A DNA stretch of 64,000 nt from Acanthaster planci (GCF_001949145.1 NW_019091371.1:970784-1034783), one strand, 5' to 3'; positions 12,378-25,016 are shown, numbered from the stretch's first letter. Notes: generated from the letters alone by a model not told the origin. Translations and numbers: made by a program.

Positions 12378-12914
12378 CCATTTCGTGCCGGGGCATTTTT
12401 CATCGTTGATGATGCTGGGCCGGCATGACTATCATTTTTTCCATTTTCAAAATCCTTCAAAAATTCATCATTCCATTTAACGGTCGTTTATAGCCGCACG
12501 GAGTAATCTTCAGGCANNNNNNNNNNNNNNNNNNNNNNNNNNNNNNNNNNNNNNNNNNNNNNNNNNNNNNNNNNNNNNNNNNNNNNNNNNNNNNNNNNNN
12601 NNNNNNNNNNNATAGGGGCCAGATTAGTGTGCAGCGGTGCTGTGTGGCTCATCGCTGCGGTGGTGGAGCGCTTTTGTCCCCGGTGGTAATCCGCTTGCTC
12701 TCAATGCCCCAAACCCTGGTATACGGTTTCAAAACAATGCTGGATTATCACCACTTGTGAGAGTGAAAAATGCCGGTAATGCCCAGCAGCCTGGTCTTTT
12801 GTTCGGAGTACGGTCTTTTGTTACAGGGCCGTGTTTCCTTTGTCCGAGTTCAGAGACCCCGGCCACACATATAAACCATACGGCTCCGATTTCGGAGTCC
12901 CTGGCTGGTAGTGG
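12378..12914. mobile_element. piggyBac-like TTAA element, copy 1 (contains assembly gap)
   Basis: It starts CCATTTCGTGCCGGGGCATT and ends GGTAGTGG before TTAA (12915-12918). The left flank is TGAA, a one-base decay of TTAA. It is the same family and orientation as the intact copy at 26412-26998. An N-run at 12517-12611 interrupts it. Both copies keep a 93-codon frame (12637-12918 here) without an ATG start, whose stop is the TTAA duplication itself; it is not a recognisable protein. Confidence 0.75.
12517..12611. other. Assembly gap (95 N)
   Basis: A run of 95 undetermined bases. By alignment to the sister transposon copy, the missing sequence corresponds to 26550-26695, which is 146 bases. 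Confidence 0.97.
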
Positions 12915-13381
12915 TTAATACTCCCAACATGCCCAAAGGGCATTGACATGGGTATGTTGTGCCCAGGCTAGGGTTGACAGGCTGTATCTGGGTAGTTATT
13001 TGAAAAAAGGTAGTGTTGTGAATGATGTCCCTGTTGCTTTTGACATGTAGGACTAAACGTACCGATAATGTATAGGATGACAAGTATGGAAGTATAAATT
13101 TGCATGTGAAATAATGCTTAAACTTTGTGCTACTTGTACATGTAGTGAGTGGTTTACTTTTTAAGTACATAAATGTTGATAGTGCCATGTAACACTCTTC
13201 CTCATCATTTTGTAAACAAGGTGTAAACTGTTACAATTGTCATAGCAAAATTAATTGCTCTACACCACACAAGCTGTCTTGACAGAGGAATGGTTAACTC
13301 TCTGGTACAGTATTTCAGTTGCAGAGAGTGTAGAGGAAACCAGTCTTGGCACAGATCCAAAGGGATTTTCTAAAAACCTAA

Positions 13382-13970
13382 TGTGAAGTGTCCCCTAATG
13401 AAGGTTTATTTTTTAACTTTTTTTTAACAATCTCAATTTTTTTGTTTAAGCTCCAACTGCTCAGAGAGCTCTGAAGAGTTCCTTCATTGTTAGCTTTTTG
13501 ACATAAATTTGTGTGATTCAGCAAACAGGACTTTGACTTCAGTTTTCTGATGTTACATACAATATTGGCAAAAAAAGTGTGCAGAACATTCCACAAAAGA
13601 AAGCAAGTGCAATAATTTTTGGAAAACACAAAGTTGAGGATGTGAAAGGAGGTAAAAATTATTCAAAATTATCTTTTCGCTTAAAAAAAAAAAAGAATAG
13701 GGATTTACATGTATTGATGTGTTTTGAAAGAGCACCACATTAGGGAACCCTCCATCTAATTTATTGCCTACTTTCCAGGCATTATTTTTGTTTCATACAA
13801 AATTACCATTTTTAAAGAGGATTTCTTACTCCACAATTTTAAGGTAGTTTTTACAGATAAAAATGTGTGAACTACATGAAGATAAAGGTCCATCAACAAG
13901 CATGCATAGCAACATTTGTTGGGGTAACTGCAAAAGAACAAAGCTTGCTAAATTAGGGGACATCACAACC
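13382..13970. mobile_element. Possible MITE with inverted GTCCCCTAAT ends
   Basis: GTGAAGTGTCCCCTAAT near 13383 is mirrored by ATTAGGGGACATCAC near 13956-13970. The roughly 590-bp interval is AT-rich and non-coding. No convincing target duplication was seen, so this may be coincidence. Confidence 0.35.
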
Positions 13971-15059
13971 CTTGTGTCCTTGTCATTGAGATTGAAACTG
14001 CTTAAAGGCTTATAAAATTCATATTAAATAAATGAAAATATGTACATGTACCGGTACCTGTACTTTAACCATTTGGTTGACTTTACTTGTATGTACATGT
14101 ACAGTGTTCCCAGTATACATGTACATGTATGGATAGTAAGCTTCCAACTTCAAAGCCAGACTCCTTTGCATCCATTTTGGATGTTCAGTACATACATGTA
14201 TATGTACATGTAGTTAGAACAATTGCCCTGTTGGACACAGGTAGAGCAGTACGTAAGGACAGGAGGACTAGCGAAGTTCCAGCAATGCACGCAAGAAAAC
14301 AAAATAGCAAAGAAAACTCATTTTGTGTGGTAGCCATCTTGCAGGGCTTTAATTTTGTTCCCTTTTTGCAAACTGTGAAGAACAAAAGCGCCTGTCCTCA
14401 AGATGTTAGCCATACACACCCTCTATACTAAACTTTGTCTCTGTCTTTGGCCTTGTCTTCAAAATTAACTCTGAATTGGAAGCCTAATTCAAATTAAATT
14501 GAAGAACTGTAATCTTTTGCTCCTTTGCATTGTATTTGATGTTCCTGTAGCATAGAGTACCGAAGTGTGACGTCACTGTGAACCAGAAAGTGCAGTGCAA
14601 ATGAATGGAGTATGTGCGCGTGTTGGTTCACGCGCTGGTTCACGTGCTCATGCCTTTTACACACTAATTGTAACTTTGGTACTCTGTTATCCATACATGC
14701 ATCACATGACAATGGTGGTACCAATGGTGGTAGCAGCAAGCAAACACACACTTTCCCCTCTCCAGGTTTGCTGGCCAAAAATTTGCATAAATCTACAACC
14801 AATTCTACAAGGTATTAGTCATGTGCCCACAAATAATCTGAAGGAGCAGATGCATCGTGTTTTGAGCCTGGAAGAGTTGCAGGAATCATGGAAATAACTG
14901 TTTCTTTAGCCGAAACCAGGTATGCCAAGAAATCGCAATGTGGCAACAAAGAAAGCAGCACACAAGGCCCCTGCTCTACAGCTACAGAAGTCCTAATTCT
15001 TAAATCCAGGTACTCAGTCAAGGCAATAATCGATGATATTGTTGAACTCTGTCTTTACC

Positions 15060-17530
15060 TCTCTTGGAAATTCCCAGTGGCCTGTGTGTTCACATTTCCT
15101 TATCTAGTAAAACGAAATCTACAGCATATGAATCATTACCACCCCATAAAAAGAACCACGTCATGACACAAAATATGTGTAAATGGGACACAGAAGCTTC
15201 AATTATTCATCATGATTCCCACACCAGGATGTTTGAAACCAGTCTACAAGATATAAAAAACAACATTGAAAATTTAAGAGATGAGATTAAAACACAAAAT
15301 CAGTTAAAACACAACATTGATTGGGTAAATGAATCCAGACACTGGAAATGAATGAAACAGCTTCCAAATTGCCGTTAGTCAGCTTACGCAAAAACAATCG
15401 CTTTGCAGAGCTACATGTAGCAGATTTTGCTGAACTCAATCCAGTGGAACCAATGGCTGACAAAAGTCTAAATTCAACCACACCTAAAGCAATGTCACAA
15501 ATTTGCCTCTGAAGAGTCCGAAGGTATCTGGAACTTCCTTCCAATGACAAATGAATGACAACGGAGCCAAACAGAAAATGAAATTCAAAGACAGGAGGCC
15601 TAAGAACAATCATGTTACACTGATTGGAGATTCCATGATTGAACACATCAATGGTCAAAAAGTAAGCTGATCTAAACATGTTTCAGTTAAATCACACCTG
15701 GGGGTCAGGATTGAAGGTTTTTCATCTTTCATCAAAGACGGATCCATTGAGATCCACATGCAGGAGTTGATCATACCTTGCAGGCACTGATAATATCAGA
15801 ATATTATTAGCAGAATTGCAGAATAAAAGCAGAATGTTATTCAAGGAACCAGAATCTTTAGGCAAGCTAGCACAAGAAATGTTTCATCCGTGACATCACA
15901 ATATCCTCATAATGCACAAAAAACAGGAGAAAACATCAGATCGGGACAAAGTAATGGCAAATGCACTCATACATGTACATGACATCTGCCACTTTCATAA
16001 CTGGAAGTTTTTTAATAACAATGACATAAATCAGCAATGTCTAGCATCCGATTCGCTCTTTGCACGCTGCCACCATAGGCATGCAGAGCCTCGAATTGGC
16101 GGCTTGTAAAATCGCATCAACTCAGCTTTTGAAATATTGTCCAATTACATAGCATAAGAGCTGGAGCAACATGCAAAAATTACTAAGCAACATACTGGTA
16201 TGGGAATCACTGAACTACATGTATTGTGTATAGCTGCCAGATCGAGGCTCTGCATGCCTATCGTGGCAGCGTGCAAAGAGCGAATGGAGTTCATCTCTGC
16301 TGTGCAGGTGCTATTGCTTTTGCTCGCAATATTATCAGGCATTTGCGAGGTTTACCCCCGGTTAAAGCCTCTCCGATAACATTCTCAAAGCAAGGCAATC
16401 AAATCACAAGTCCCACCCCCTACAGCAAGCAAATAAGACCAGTACGCATCTCAAGGCAAGTGAACATCCACCTTGTACCTATAGATGCTAAAGTTACTAA
16501 CACCTTGTACAGGGAAAGTAATGCCTGTCAGGATTTCCATCAACAGGACTGGAAAACAGTAAAATGACCACTTATGCAGTATGCACACAAGGCAAACACC
16601 GGTCACCACTGCCTTCATAACAGTCAGAGCGGCATCACTATCAGTGAATGAAACAACAACAGTTTGGAATCATTAAAGTACGAGAACATGATTTTGCCAG
16701 GAGAACTTCCTCATCAGGTCTCACTAGGAGTAATTTTAGTCATAAGCCAGCAAGTGACTGGGTAAGAAATGTTTTGTTTCATGAAAAGATGTACTTATAA
16801 CTCTATGAGAAAAATAGAAAATTGCTCATCTTAATATTCAAAGTCTCTTTCCAAAAATTGAAGGCTTGCATACATTGTGTATTTTCCTGGCGGAACATAC
16901 TCTCCATTTGCTTACTCTAAGCAAAACGCGGCTCGATGAGGGCATCAATATTGCTGAAGTTAATATTGATGGCTATTCATTGATTCATAGCAATTGTGGC
17001 AGTGCAGACAGTCATGGGGCGTTTCTTTATTCCTTACCGCGTTGTGAATGAAATCAACAGCTACATTGAGTCTTGTTGGATTGAGAGAAAACAGACTCAT
17101 CATAGCCCCATTGTGTTAGGTGTTTTCTACTTGCCAAACAAACATGCCGAGAACTTGTCTAATCACTTAGTCACCTTAATTGTGGTTTTCATGAACTTTT
17201 TAATGTTGGCGATTGTAACTTGGATGTGCTCAATAGTGTTGAGTTGTTTAAAATAGATGACATGTGTTGTGAATTTCAAGTATTACAACTTATTAGTAGC
17301 CCAACTAGAGTTACTCCTACCTCCAGTACATGTATCAACCGTGTGTTTTCTTCTCACCTGGAAACAATTAATGTCAGTCATGGTATTCCACTTGGTATTA
17401 GTGATCACTCAATGAGAATACGCATATTCACAAGAAAGTTCCTCGTAAGGTCACCAAAGTGAGAAATATTGTGTTAAATTCTCTTTCCCATTTCAAATCC
17501 CGTTTAAAAATTTGCCTACAATTCCATGTC
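15060..17530 (+). pseudogene. LINE retrotransposon, 5' part: coiled coil, esterase-like and endonuclease segments
   Basis: In order on the plus strand: a coiled-coil-like ORF1 segment (LQDIKNNIENLRDEIKTQNQ, about 15238-15300); an SGNH esterase-like start HVTLIGDSMIEHINGQK at 15611-15661 with the GDS motif, followed after a stop by VKSHLGVRIEGF; then a degenerate APE-type endonuclease at 16866-17460. The endonuclease shows LSKTRLDEGINIAEVNIDGY, then YIESCWIERKQT with IVLGVFYLPN, then LISSPTRVTP and GISDHSMRI, which match the ETWL, PTR and SDH landmarks. Stops and frame changes break it into pieces. The polymerase is not found downstream, so the copy is truncated. Confidence 0.75.
16047..16290. 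repeat. Inverted repeat with 47-bp arms inside the LINE
   Basis: The arm at about 16049-16095 (CGCTCTTTGCACGCTGCCAC, then ATAGGCATGCAGAGCCTCGA) recurs reverse-complemented at about 16243-16290 with one mismatch or so. The loop is about 150 bases. The similarity is much higher than expected for the age of the surrounding LINE, so it looks like a recent inverted duplication or fold-back. Confidence 0.8.
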
Positions 17531-18790
17531 CAGTTTCAGTTAATTTTACAAGTTTTTTGTCACGGTAGGAGTTTTTCTGTCTCAAGTCTTAGTGGTATTA
17601 TTTTGTTGCTTTTATGTTGCATTTTGTCTCAATGCCAGATTTGCACAATGTGAGATTATCAACTGTAAAGTTAGTTCTGCCCGACTTCCTGTTCTACTGT
17701 TGTGTACATGTACATGTAAGTGTGTATGGGGTACAATTACTATAAACTGTCAATGCCATACACAACCAGCTGACTCTACCATCACTGTCATGTCAGCACG
17801 GGAGATTCACTGACATGCCTGCAAGTCCTGACTATCCTGTAATTTTGTCAAGTGTATCATCATAGTATGCTGTTGACAGCTGACCGACTCTGTCGTCATG
17901 ATGATCCCGCAAAAGTCATTTGTCAGTACTGGATAGTGGTGACTGTACGGCAAATGCTGTAACTGTTATGACTGGTCTGGTATACTTGAGTGGTGGGTAT
18001 CTGCTGTCTTGTTACTAGTGCTTCGCATACATGTACATGTACATGTAAGTAAGTGAATCAAGGCTCTCATGCTGTTTATATGCACCTGTTTCATCCAATG
18101 TTATGAATACGATAAATGTCTTGACAGCCGTGCATGTTTTTGACTGTTTATTTTGTCACGGCCAGAGCATTATTTGTCATGCCTGGTTTGTGATGAGTTA
18201 GTCAATGATGCTGTTGTGTTGACCCCGTGGTCCAACATAAGTTAGCCCACTGACTCTCCATTTTTGACTATTATTCTATCAGTATGTTGACAAATATGTA
18301 AACCTGTGCAAGCTTTAATGCTTGTTTCTTCATGTTGCTGTTATTATGTTAAATCATCCCTGCTTGATTGCCAGTGGTAGTGAGGATGTTGCCCCATCCA
18401 AGCCTTGTTCCTATCATATTGTACTGTTTATTTTTTTTATGGCATCACATGTTGTGAGAAGTTCCTGTACACTATGCACCCCTGCAGCTGTGTTGCTTCA
18501 GAATCTACCGAACCCATGGCTACTGATTAGTTCCAGTACTTCTCTATCTGTTTCTGTTTCCTGTTTAATTCCAATCACAGTCCTGCTCCTGATATGTTAC
18601 CCGTCATGTCTATACCAACTCCCTATCTGCTTTTGTCCCTCACAATGTTCTGAATCTTCTTGCTACATATACATGTACATCCTTGAAGTGTTCAACTGAG
18701 GTCCAATCCCTTGAACATTATCAATCCACCTGACCCATCTTCCTGCCCCAACCAAATTAGTGTCTGCTGATTTATCCATGCAACATTGAT
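17531..18790. other. No recognisable gene
   Basis: Downstream of the truncated plus-strand LINE. Frames such as 18322-18699 have no motif and cross TACATGTA words. This could be unrecognised 3' LINE sequence or ordinary intron. Confidence 0.5.
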
Positions 18791-18792
18791 TT

Positions 18793-19025
18793 GAACATGT
18801 TATACTGTAAAGACACTCAAATCTACCGGATACTGTGGCCTTTAAGTTTAAAATGATGTGCTGAGGTTACATTTACGTCTTTGAAGAACACCAGTGTTAC
18901 ATTTACTGATATCTCTCTGAACATGTTTTGTTGTAAAGACACCCGAAGCTACAGTGGACTTTGATTTTACAATGATGTGCTGAGGTACTGGTATTTGCAC
19001 AACACCATTGTTACATTTAACTCTC
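18793..19025. repeat. Tandem duplication, about 125-bp unit, two copies
   Basis: Units start near 18796 and 18921. Both contain GAACATGTT, TGTAAAGACAC, AATGATGTGCTGAGGT and GTTACATTTA in the same order. Non-coding. Confidence 0.7.
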
Positions 19026-19029
19026 TGGT

Positions 19030-20540
19030 TTTAATTGAATTGAGAAATGCTAGGCCTTTAATTTCTTTCATTGTTTGAAACACAAGTTTAAAGAAATACT
19101 GTATATGAAACAATATTCAGTCGGATTATAGTGATTGATCAGTGTATAGTGATTACAGTGATTGTTGGAAATTGTTCTCAATTCAGGTATGGAATAACTT
19201 GATTTTTATTTCATGGGACACTCCTCCTGGAAGTTGCGTCAAGGGGGAAGTAGGTTTATGGGATGATTGACCTGTCTATACATGTACTTGCAAGCGAACT
19301 GTACAAAGACAAGAACAAGTGCATGTCAAGATTTGCCCCTCCCCAAGAGTGTGCTCCCACCCCCATTTGTGCCCCACCCATTTCCCTCTATTGGTACAGA
19401 AGGGGCCCAGGGGAAGATATCCCAAGGTGCATGAGAGGCAAACTGTGCCAGTTTGACAGAATGCTTGTTAGATTTTCACAAGGGCATTGATTGACAGGAC
19501 AAGCTTCTGTGTTTAGCCACCCAATGCAAATGAGCTGGCCCGCTGTAGAATGGAGCCAAGAAATGGGTCGCTGTTAAGCAAGCTGAGGATATAAAATTTA
19601 CATGTACATGGGGCTGAATGAAACAGCATTAGGCCCCTTGAAGTGGGAAATTGAGAGGGGCTCCCCTGTATGGCAGCCTAATGAACAAAAGAGACAAGCT
19701 GGGAGAACTGCAAGTGCCCCAGTGAAGGTCTTATGTGCGAATACTGCACAAGCCGGGCAATGATGTGCCCAAAAAGGAAAAAGTCAACAAAGAGGACTTA
19801 ACCAAGCCACAAGAATATGTGGCTGACTAAACCACAGCCTCTCTGATGGAGGAGAAGAGGCATGTTGGAAGTGCAACCAATGGCATCCAACAGCAATTGG
19901 AATATACGTGTAAATCCCAACTGACCGAGCCAAAAAGGAGGGTAAAACTGTTGCCCTGTCTGGACCTGTCTGTGGCTGCCTACACCCTCTCTAACCAGGC
20001 CTATATTAATGACAGAGCCTGGGTGCACCCGGAAAGCAACTTGTATGTGTACATGCTGTCCCTGACAGATCTGCTCCCTGTAGAGTGCCTCACTGTACCA
20101 AGCGAGGAATTGCCCTTTACTTGCACTTACTCCATGCACCCCACAAGTATGGGTCAAGCAAGACACTAATTCATTGAGGAAGGGGGGTTGTTTTGTACAT
20201 GTAGATGTGTTCAACGCTCAGCAAGTTAACAGGAATAGGGAGAGAGCACACCAAATTACCGTAGCTTGCCTAAATCCTTGGCAGGAATTGGTTGGCAGTG
20301 CGGGGCTTACAGGAAACTGACCACTCATCGAAAACCTACTAAAGACCTTGCCATGTGGACTGTTGAAATGCCTGTTCTCACCCCCCTGCACCAAAGAGGT
20401 TTTCGAGCTTTGGAAAATTATTTGTAAAATCTATTTGAGATCTTCCGCAATGTGTATGCCCTGGTAGTGGATGTTAGACACTTGCTGTAGGATGGTGATA
20501 TTGAGACTGGAAAAGTGTGTTGATTTGTTTTAGATGCTCA
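19030..20540. other. No recognisable gene
   Basis: Overlapping frames on both strands at 19798-20214 mirror each other and lack motifs. The region is more GC-rich than its surroundings and may be an unrecognised repeat. Confidence 0.5.
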
Positions 20541-20544
20541 ATTC

Positions 20545-22560
20545 ACTTTATACTATATTTATTGGCACTGAAGCATGTTTGCCATTGAGCCCAGGTTCCA
20601 GGGTTTCTAAGTCTTGGTGCATGTTGGTGTGGTAGTTGGCTGAGTTGATTTGGCAATTCAGGAAGCATTCACTTGCAGACAGACAAACTTGGGATATAAT
20701 TCTGTTTGGGTGGTTGTTAATGTGGCATGGGAAGAGTAACGGCCAAAGTTCTTTGAGGGACTCCAGATTCCACCCGTACTTCCTCATATGCTATGTCTTC
20801 TAGTATGACTTTCATATTGAGCTGTGAAGCATGCCCCTGATGCCATAACTGTGAAGTTTGTGAAAGAGTTTCCTGTGGGGTATGGTGTCAAAGGGACAGC
20901 TACATATGTTGACTTGCTTTTTGATGTCAAACAATTTCAGTAGATCATCAACTGTAACAATAAGTTGGGTTTCACAAGAGTAGCCATTGCAAAATCTATG
21001 GTTAAGGTGTGTCAGTATGTTGTGCTTTTCAAAGTGTGCCATGATGTGCCCATGAATATTGTACTCAAGCTATTTGCTTATCATAGAAGTTTAAGAGGGC
21101 TGGTAGTTTTTTGCAAGGTGTTTATCACCTTTTTAAACACACATGACATGTTAGTATCCAGCCAATCTGATGGAAAGTTGCTAGAGTCAAGCGATTTCTG
21201 GAAGATGACGGATGATCCAGGGAAGATGTTGTTTTCAAAGTTTTCAAAGCGATGTTAGGGATGTTGTCACGTCCACAGGCCTTGTTGACGTTCAGATTTG
21301 TTAGAAGTGTAGACACTCTAGCTGAATGGATGACAATGCGAGCAATTTGTTGATCAACAAATATTCCCTTGAGGGAGCTCATCATGGGCATTGTGAGTAA
21401 AAACTGATTTGAAGTGATCTACAGTACTAAGATCCTTGCCTTGGATTAGCTGTTACTAATTAGGCTACCTTTGCTTTTCAGTGAGGCATTACCTAAACTG
21501 TCCTGTTGCTTGTCTTTGATGTACCTCGAGAACAAATTTGTGTTGTTACTGAGGCCTTCCTGGATGACTTTGTTTATATAATTTCTTTCTGCCTGTCTGA
21601 TTTGCTTCTTGCATTCTTTCTGGAAGCAGTGATATGCTTGCCATTGATTGTGCTTCTTGGCACACCTACAAAGTCTCCTTTTTAGTTGATATATCTTGTG
21701 ATGGTTTTATCAAACCAAGGTACATGTAGACAGTTGTTTCCTTTTCCTCATCTTGTAGGGGACGTGAGAGTTAATTTAATTTTGTTCCACATCTGGTGTA
21801 CTGTACATCAGAGCCATTGTTTTGTATGCTTACATCATCTTGAGAAAGAATATTAAAGCTCTTCCTGTGTACATGTGAGTACAGTGTGCATGATGGATGT
21901 GAATTGGCTTGATGTTGATGCCAGTTATTATAGTTCATGATCAGAAATTCCTCGCAAGGAAACTGAAGATAGATGAGTTTGATGTGAATACCAAGTCCAA
22001 CACCTGTGTCAACTAGGCAGTAATGTGTATGTCTGCTTCTTGGGCATGTTGGGTTGACAGTCCCAATCAATGTTGGGGCAGTTGAAGTCGCCTGCGAGGA
22101 TAATATGCATTTCTGAGAGTCCATTACTTGCTAGTTTTGTAAAGATTTACAAAGTTCACTTGTGTCACGGATATTTTGGTGTAGCATGTAAAAATGTCCA
22201 ATCAGCAGTTCCCTGTTGTTGTGGAGATTAATTTTGACCCATATTAATGTGCAATCACTTGAAGTTTTGGTTGTTCAATGGATAAAAGGTTCCTACCAAC
22301 AAGTGTGAAACCCCCTCCCTCTCTTGAACAGGGCTCTGCAATCATTCCTGTTTGGAATGAAGATTTCACTGGATTTCACATCGTCTTCAGATGGGTTGTG
22401 GCCAGGCTTGATGCCACTAAGCCAAGATTCAGTTCCACAGACAATTGAGCAGGTTTATGTACATGTACTCCTTGGCTGATGCAAGTTCAGATCTTTTGGA
22501 TCCAGCGCACTAGAGCAGTTAATAATCATCAATTTAAGATTTTGCTTAGGAGGTAGGCAG
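20545..22560 (-). pseudogene. LINE retrotransposon, endonuclease plus reverse transcriptase, decayed
   Basis: Reading the minus strand from 22460: GTESWLSGIKPGHNP, then FIPNRNDCRALFKREGGGFT (endonuclease ETWL and RxDR-GGG landmarks). A linker at about 21660-21430 includes KECKKQIRQAERNYINKVIQ. The reverse transcriptase begins at about 21320 with LLTNLNVNKACGRDNIPNIA, continues at about 21040 with HFEKHNILTHLNHRFCNGYS and FDTIPHRKLFHKLHSYGI, and then a SGVPQ-type segment near 20760. The expected (F/Y)ADD box reads SASEC at about 20670, so the catalytic aspartates are lost. Family: CR1/L2-like non-LTR element by motif style, which is inference. A possible ORF1 remnant lies upstream to 23170. 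Confidence 0.83.
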
Positions 22561-22891
22561 GATGACTGTCTTCAAAGAGTGATGGTGTCATGATTGTGAT
22601 GGAGATCTTGGTTTGTGTTCAATTATTGGGCTACGTGTCTGAAGTGGGCTGAAGGTGTGACCAGAAAAAACCGTATTAACTGAAGTGTTATGGTTCAGAT
22701 GAGGTAAGAATTAATTGCTTGAGCAATCAAGGTCATACAGTGTAGCTATTGAAGGTGAAATTGCTGCAACACTACTACATTTATCACATTTCCACTGGGC
22801 AGTGGAGTGGTTTAGCAATTCAAAGGCTGCTTAACACAGATCAATACATGACTGGTAGAACAAAATACTACAAACATCATTAGGTACACCT

Positions 22892-23173
22892 TTACAGTTC
22901 CAAGTTACTGGATACATGCATTTCAAGAACAAATGGTAGTCTATTTTCCACAAGGCCCGGGATTGGGTTGAATGTCACCAGAAAGAATTGGTGACAAAAC
23001 GTTACAGAGTTGAATTGGTTTGAAATTGCTGCAACAGGGTTTGCTTGATTCGGTAGGGATTGGCTTGCAGGAATGCTTGTTCCCATAAGCAGTTGTACCT
23101 TGAGGTATTCAGGTGTTTGTATGTTTTCAGCAGGAACACAATTGTGAATATAAATTGAAGAGTCATAGAGCAT
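22892..23173 (-). pseudogene. Possible ORF1 remnant of the minus-strand LINE
   Basis: An open minus-strand frame directly upstream of the endonuclease of the LINE at 20545-22560, same orientation. The sequence is not recognisable by motif. Position is the only support. Confidence 0.3.
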
Positions 23174-24206
23174 TTTTAGAATGAGTGGATTCAGCTCAGA
23201 CTTCAGTTTTGCTAGTTCCAGTCAGAGCTTGAACATGTGGTTTCGAACGCTTCAAAATGGCTGGAACCAGCAAAACCAAAGTGTAAGCCTGTTCCACTCA
23301 TTTCGAAAATGCTTATAGTTGCATGATACGATGACAAATTTCAAGATTGCCATCCAAAATTGCATTCACAGTGAGTTTTGTTTCCTTAACAAGGTGGTGT
23401 ATTTGGGCCAGTGTCCAGCAATTACTTGTTTCTCCTCTGCATTTTGAAGTCCAAATGGCAGATCAATTGACTATTATGTAGACTTGAATAAATATGGATT
23501 GTTTTGGAACTTGGTTGGGGTAAGATTTCCTTCATTTTTCCAGATATAATTGGGAGAGAGAAAAAAAATGCAACCTCTCTCACTGCACAGCACCCTCTTG
23601 CTCCTTCTTGTCATCACATTTTTCCTGTTGGTTTTTTTCCTCTGCACTGTTATAGACATACATGTGGCCATTCAAAAGCACCTCACTCTCACACTCTGTT
23701 GGTATTATCCCAGTGAAAGGGTCTTTGGCCTTTGGGACTTTTCAAGTAAAATGTTGTTGCTTTTGCCTGAGCCTTCATGTGGATTTAGTCCTTCTCACTT
23801 CAAGCACCTTAACTTAACTTTTTGAGAGCCAAAGGGTAGTTGGCCCTCAAAAATTTCAGATTTTATGTATGAAAGATGGGATTTCTGATTGAAGAGGTAC
23901 TGAAAAGGATTCAAATATTTTGATATCTTGGGTTTTGGAGATAGATAAGCCATCTAAAAACCAATATACAATGAATTCACCGGCTGCAAAGCAACACGAG
24001 AGAATTAGAGGCATTTTTTCCCCCAAACCAAGTTAGCTGATTTCGGAAACACTTGAGGTTAAATTTTGTGTTTTTGATATAAATGCAAACATTGATATCA
24101 AGCTTGTATGCTTCATGTAGTGGTACATGAAACATGTATTAATTTCAGGTTATTTCTGGGATTTAGCTTTGTATTTACTTTTTTTCCCTTGCCTTTTCAT
24201 TTCCAG

Positions 24207-24341
24207 GGAGTTAACGGCAAGAATGTGTATGTTGCAGCTCAAGGTCCTTTGCCACACACAGTCAATGACTTTTGGCGTCTTTTGTGGGAAACTGGGGTGG
24301 AGGTGGTCATCATGGCCTGCAATGAATACGAAAGTGGAAAG
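24207..24341 (+). CDS. PTP exon c: AAQGPL and DFWRLLWE core
   Basis: Acceptor TTTCCAG, donor AAG|GTATTT. The 45 codons read GVNGKNVYVAAQGPLPHTV, then DFWRLLWE, then VVIMACNEYESGK. These correspond to the family motifs YIAxQGPL and DFWxMxWE followed by the central beta strand. Phase 0 on both sides. The preceding intron, 12.6 kb, is the longest seen and holds two LINEs and a piggyBac-like element. Confidence 0.96.
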
Positions 24342-24523
24342 GTATTTTTCATAAATGTTTCAAGATTTTTATTTCATTGCAATGTTGTATCTTCTCTCAC
24401 AGTACACACACAACTGTATGGGCAGCCCTCACATGTTCATGGCAAAGGATACGTACATGTACATGTAAACGAAATCAAGCTATATAATAACAACCGTAAA
24501 TTTCCTTTTCTTCCTCCTCACAG

Positions 24524-24592
24524 CACAAATGCGAGAAGTACTGGGCTGATGAAAATGAAACAAAACAGTTTGGAAATGTCACAGTGAGCTTA
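24524..24592 (+). CDS. PTP exon d: KCEKYW motif
   Basis: Acceptor CCTCACAG, donor TTA|GTGAGT, only 182 bases after the previous exon. It reads HKCEKYWADENETKQFGN and then VTVSL. KCxxYWP is the family motif; here the Pro after Trp is Ala, a tolerated change outside the catalytic loop. Phase 0 on both sides. Confidence 0.94.
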
Positions 24593-24768
24593 GTGAGTAC
24601 CACAATTTGATGCAATAGTTGGTTTAAAAACATACATGTACATGCTGTTCATGTTGCTCCGTAGAATAGGTGACTGGTTTTTTTTGGGGGGGGAGGATTT
24701 GGGGTTTTGGAAAAGGGCTTCATGTTTTTCTCTTTGTGAGATGTTACAATGATTAAGTATATACATGT

Positions 24769-24940
24769 AATTATATATAACGGGTTTGCCGTTTCCCACT
24801 GATATTAATAAGCACTGCATGCTCAGTGCTTGTCCGAGAGCTTGTGAAAAAACCTCATAAGCTTACTTGGGTGGGACTCTAACCCACGACCTCCTGCTTA
24901 CTAGTGCAGATGTCTTAACCACTCAACCACCGAGCTTGCC
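24769..24940 (-). mobile_element. tRNA-derived SINE, minus-strand member of an inverted pair
   Basis: Reverse-complemented it begins GCTCGGTGGTTGAGTGGTTA (A box TGGTTGAGTGG) and has a B box GGTTAGAGTCC at 24874-24884 (one change from GGTTCGAGTCC). The tRNA-like head is followed by a tail with AGCACTGA/GCATGCAGTGCTTATTA. No intact cloverleaf end or 3' acceptor pairing, so it is a SINE, not a tRNA gene. It mirrors the copy at 25017-25178. Confidence 0.8.
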
Positions 24941-25016
24941 GGGGTCAGCTGGCCGATCCGAGTCAAATGAAGCAGCAGGTACCGCAAACTGTTTTCAAGA
25001 TGTATTTTTGCATTGG

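Noticed and set aside
19798-20214. Large overlapping frames on both strands
   Set aside because: Mutual shadows with no recognisable domain.
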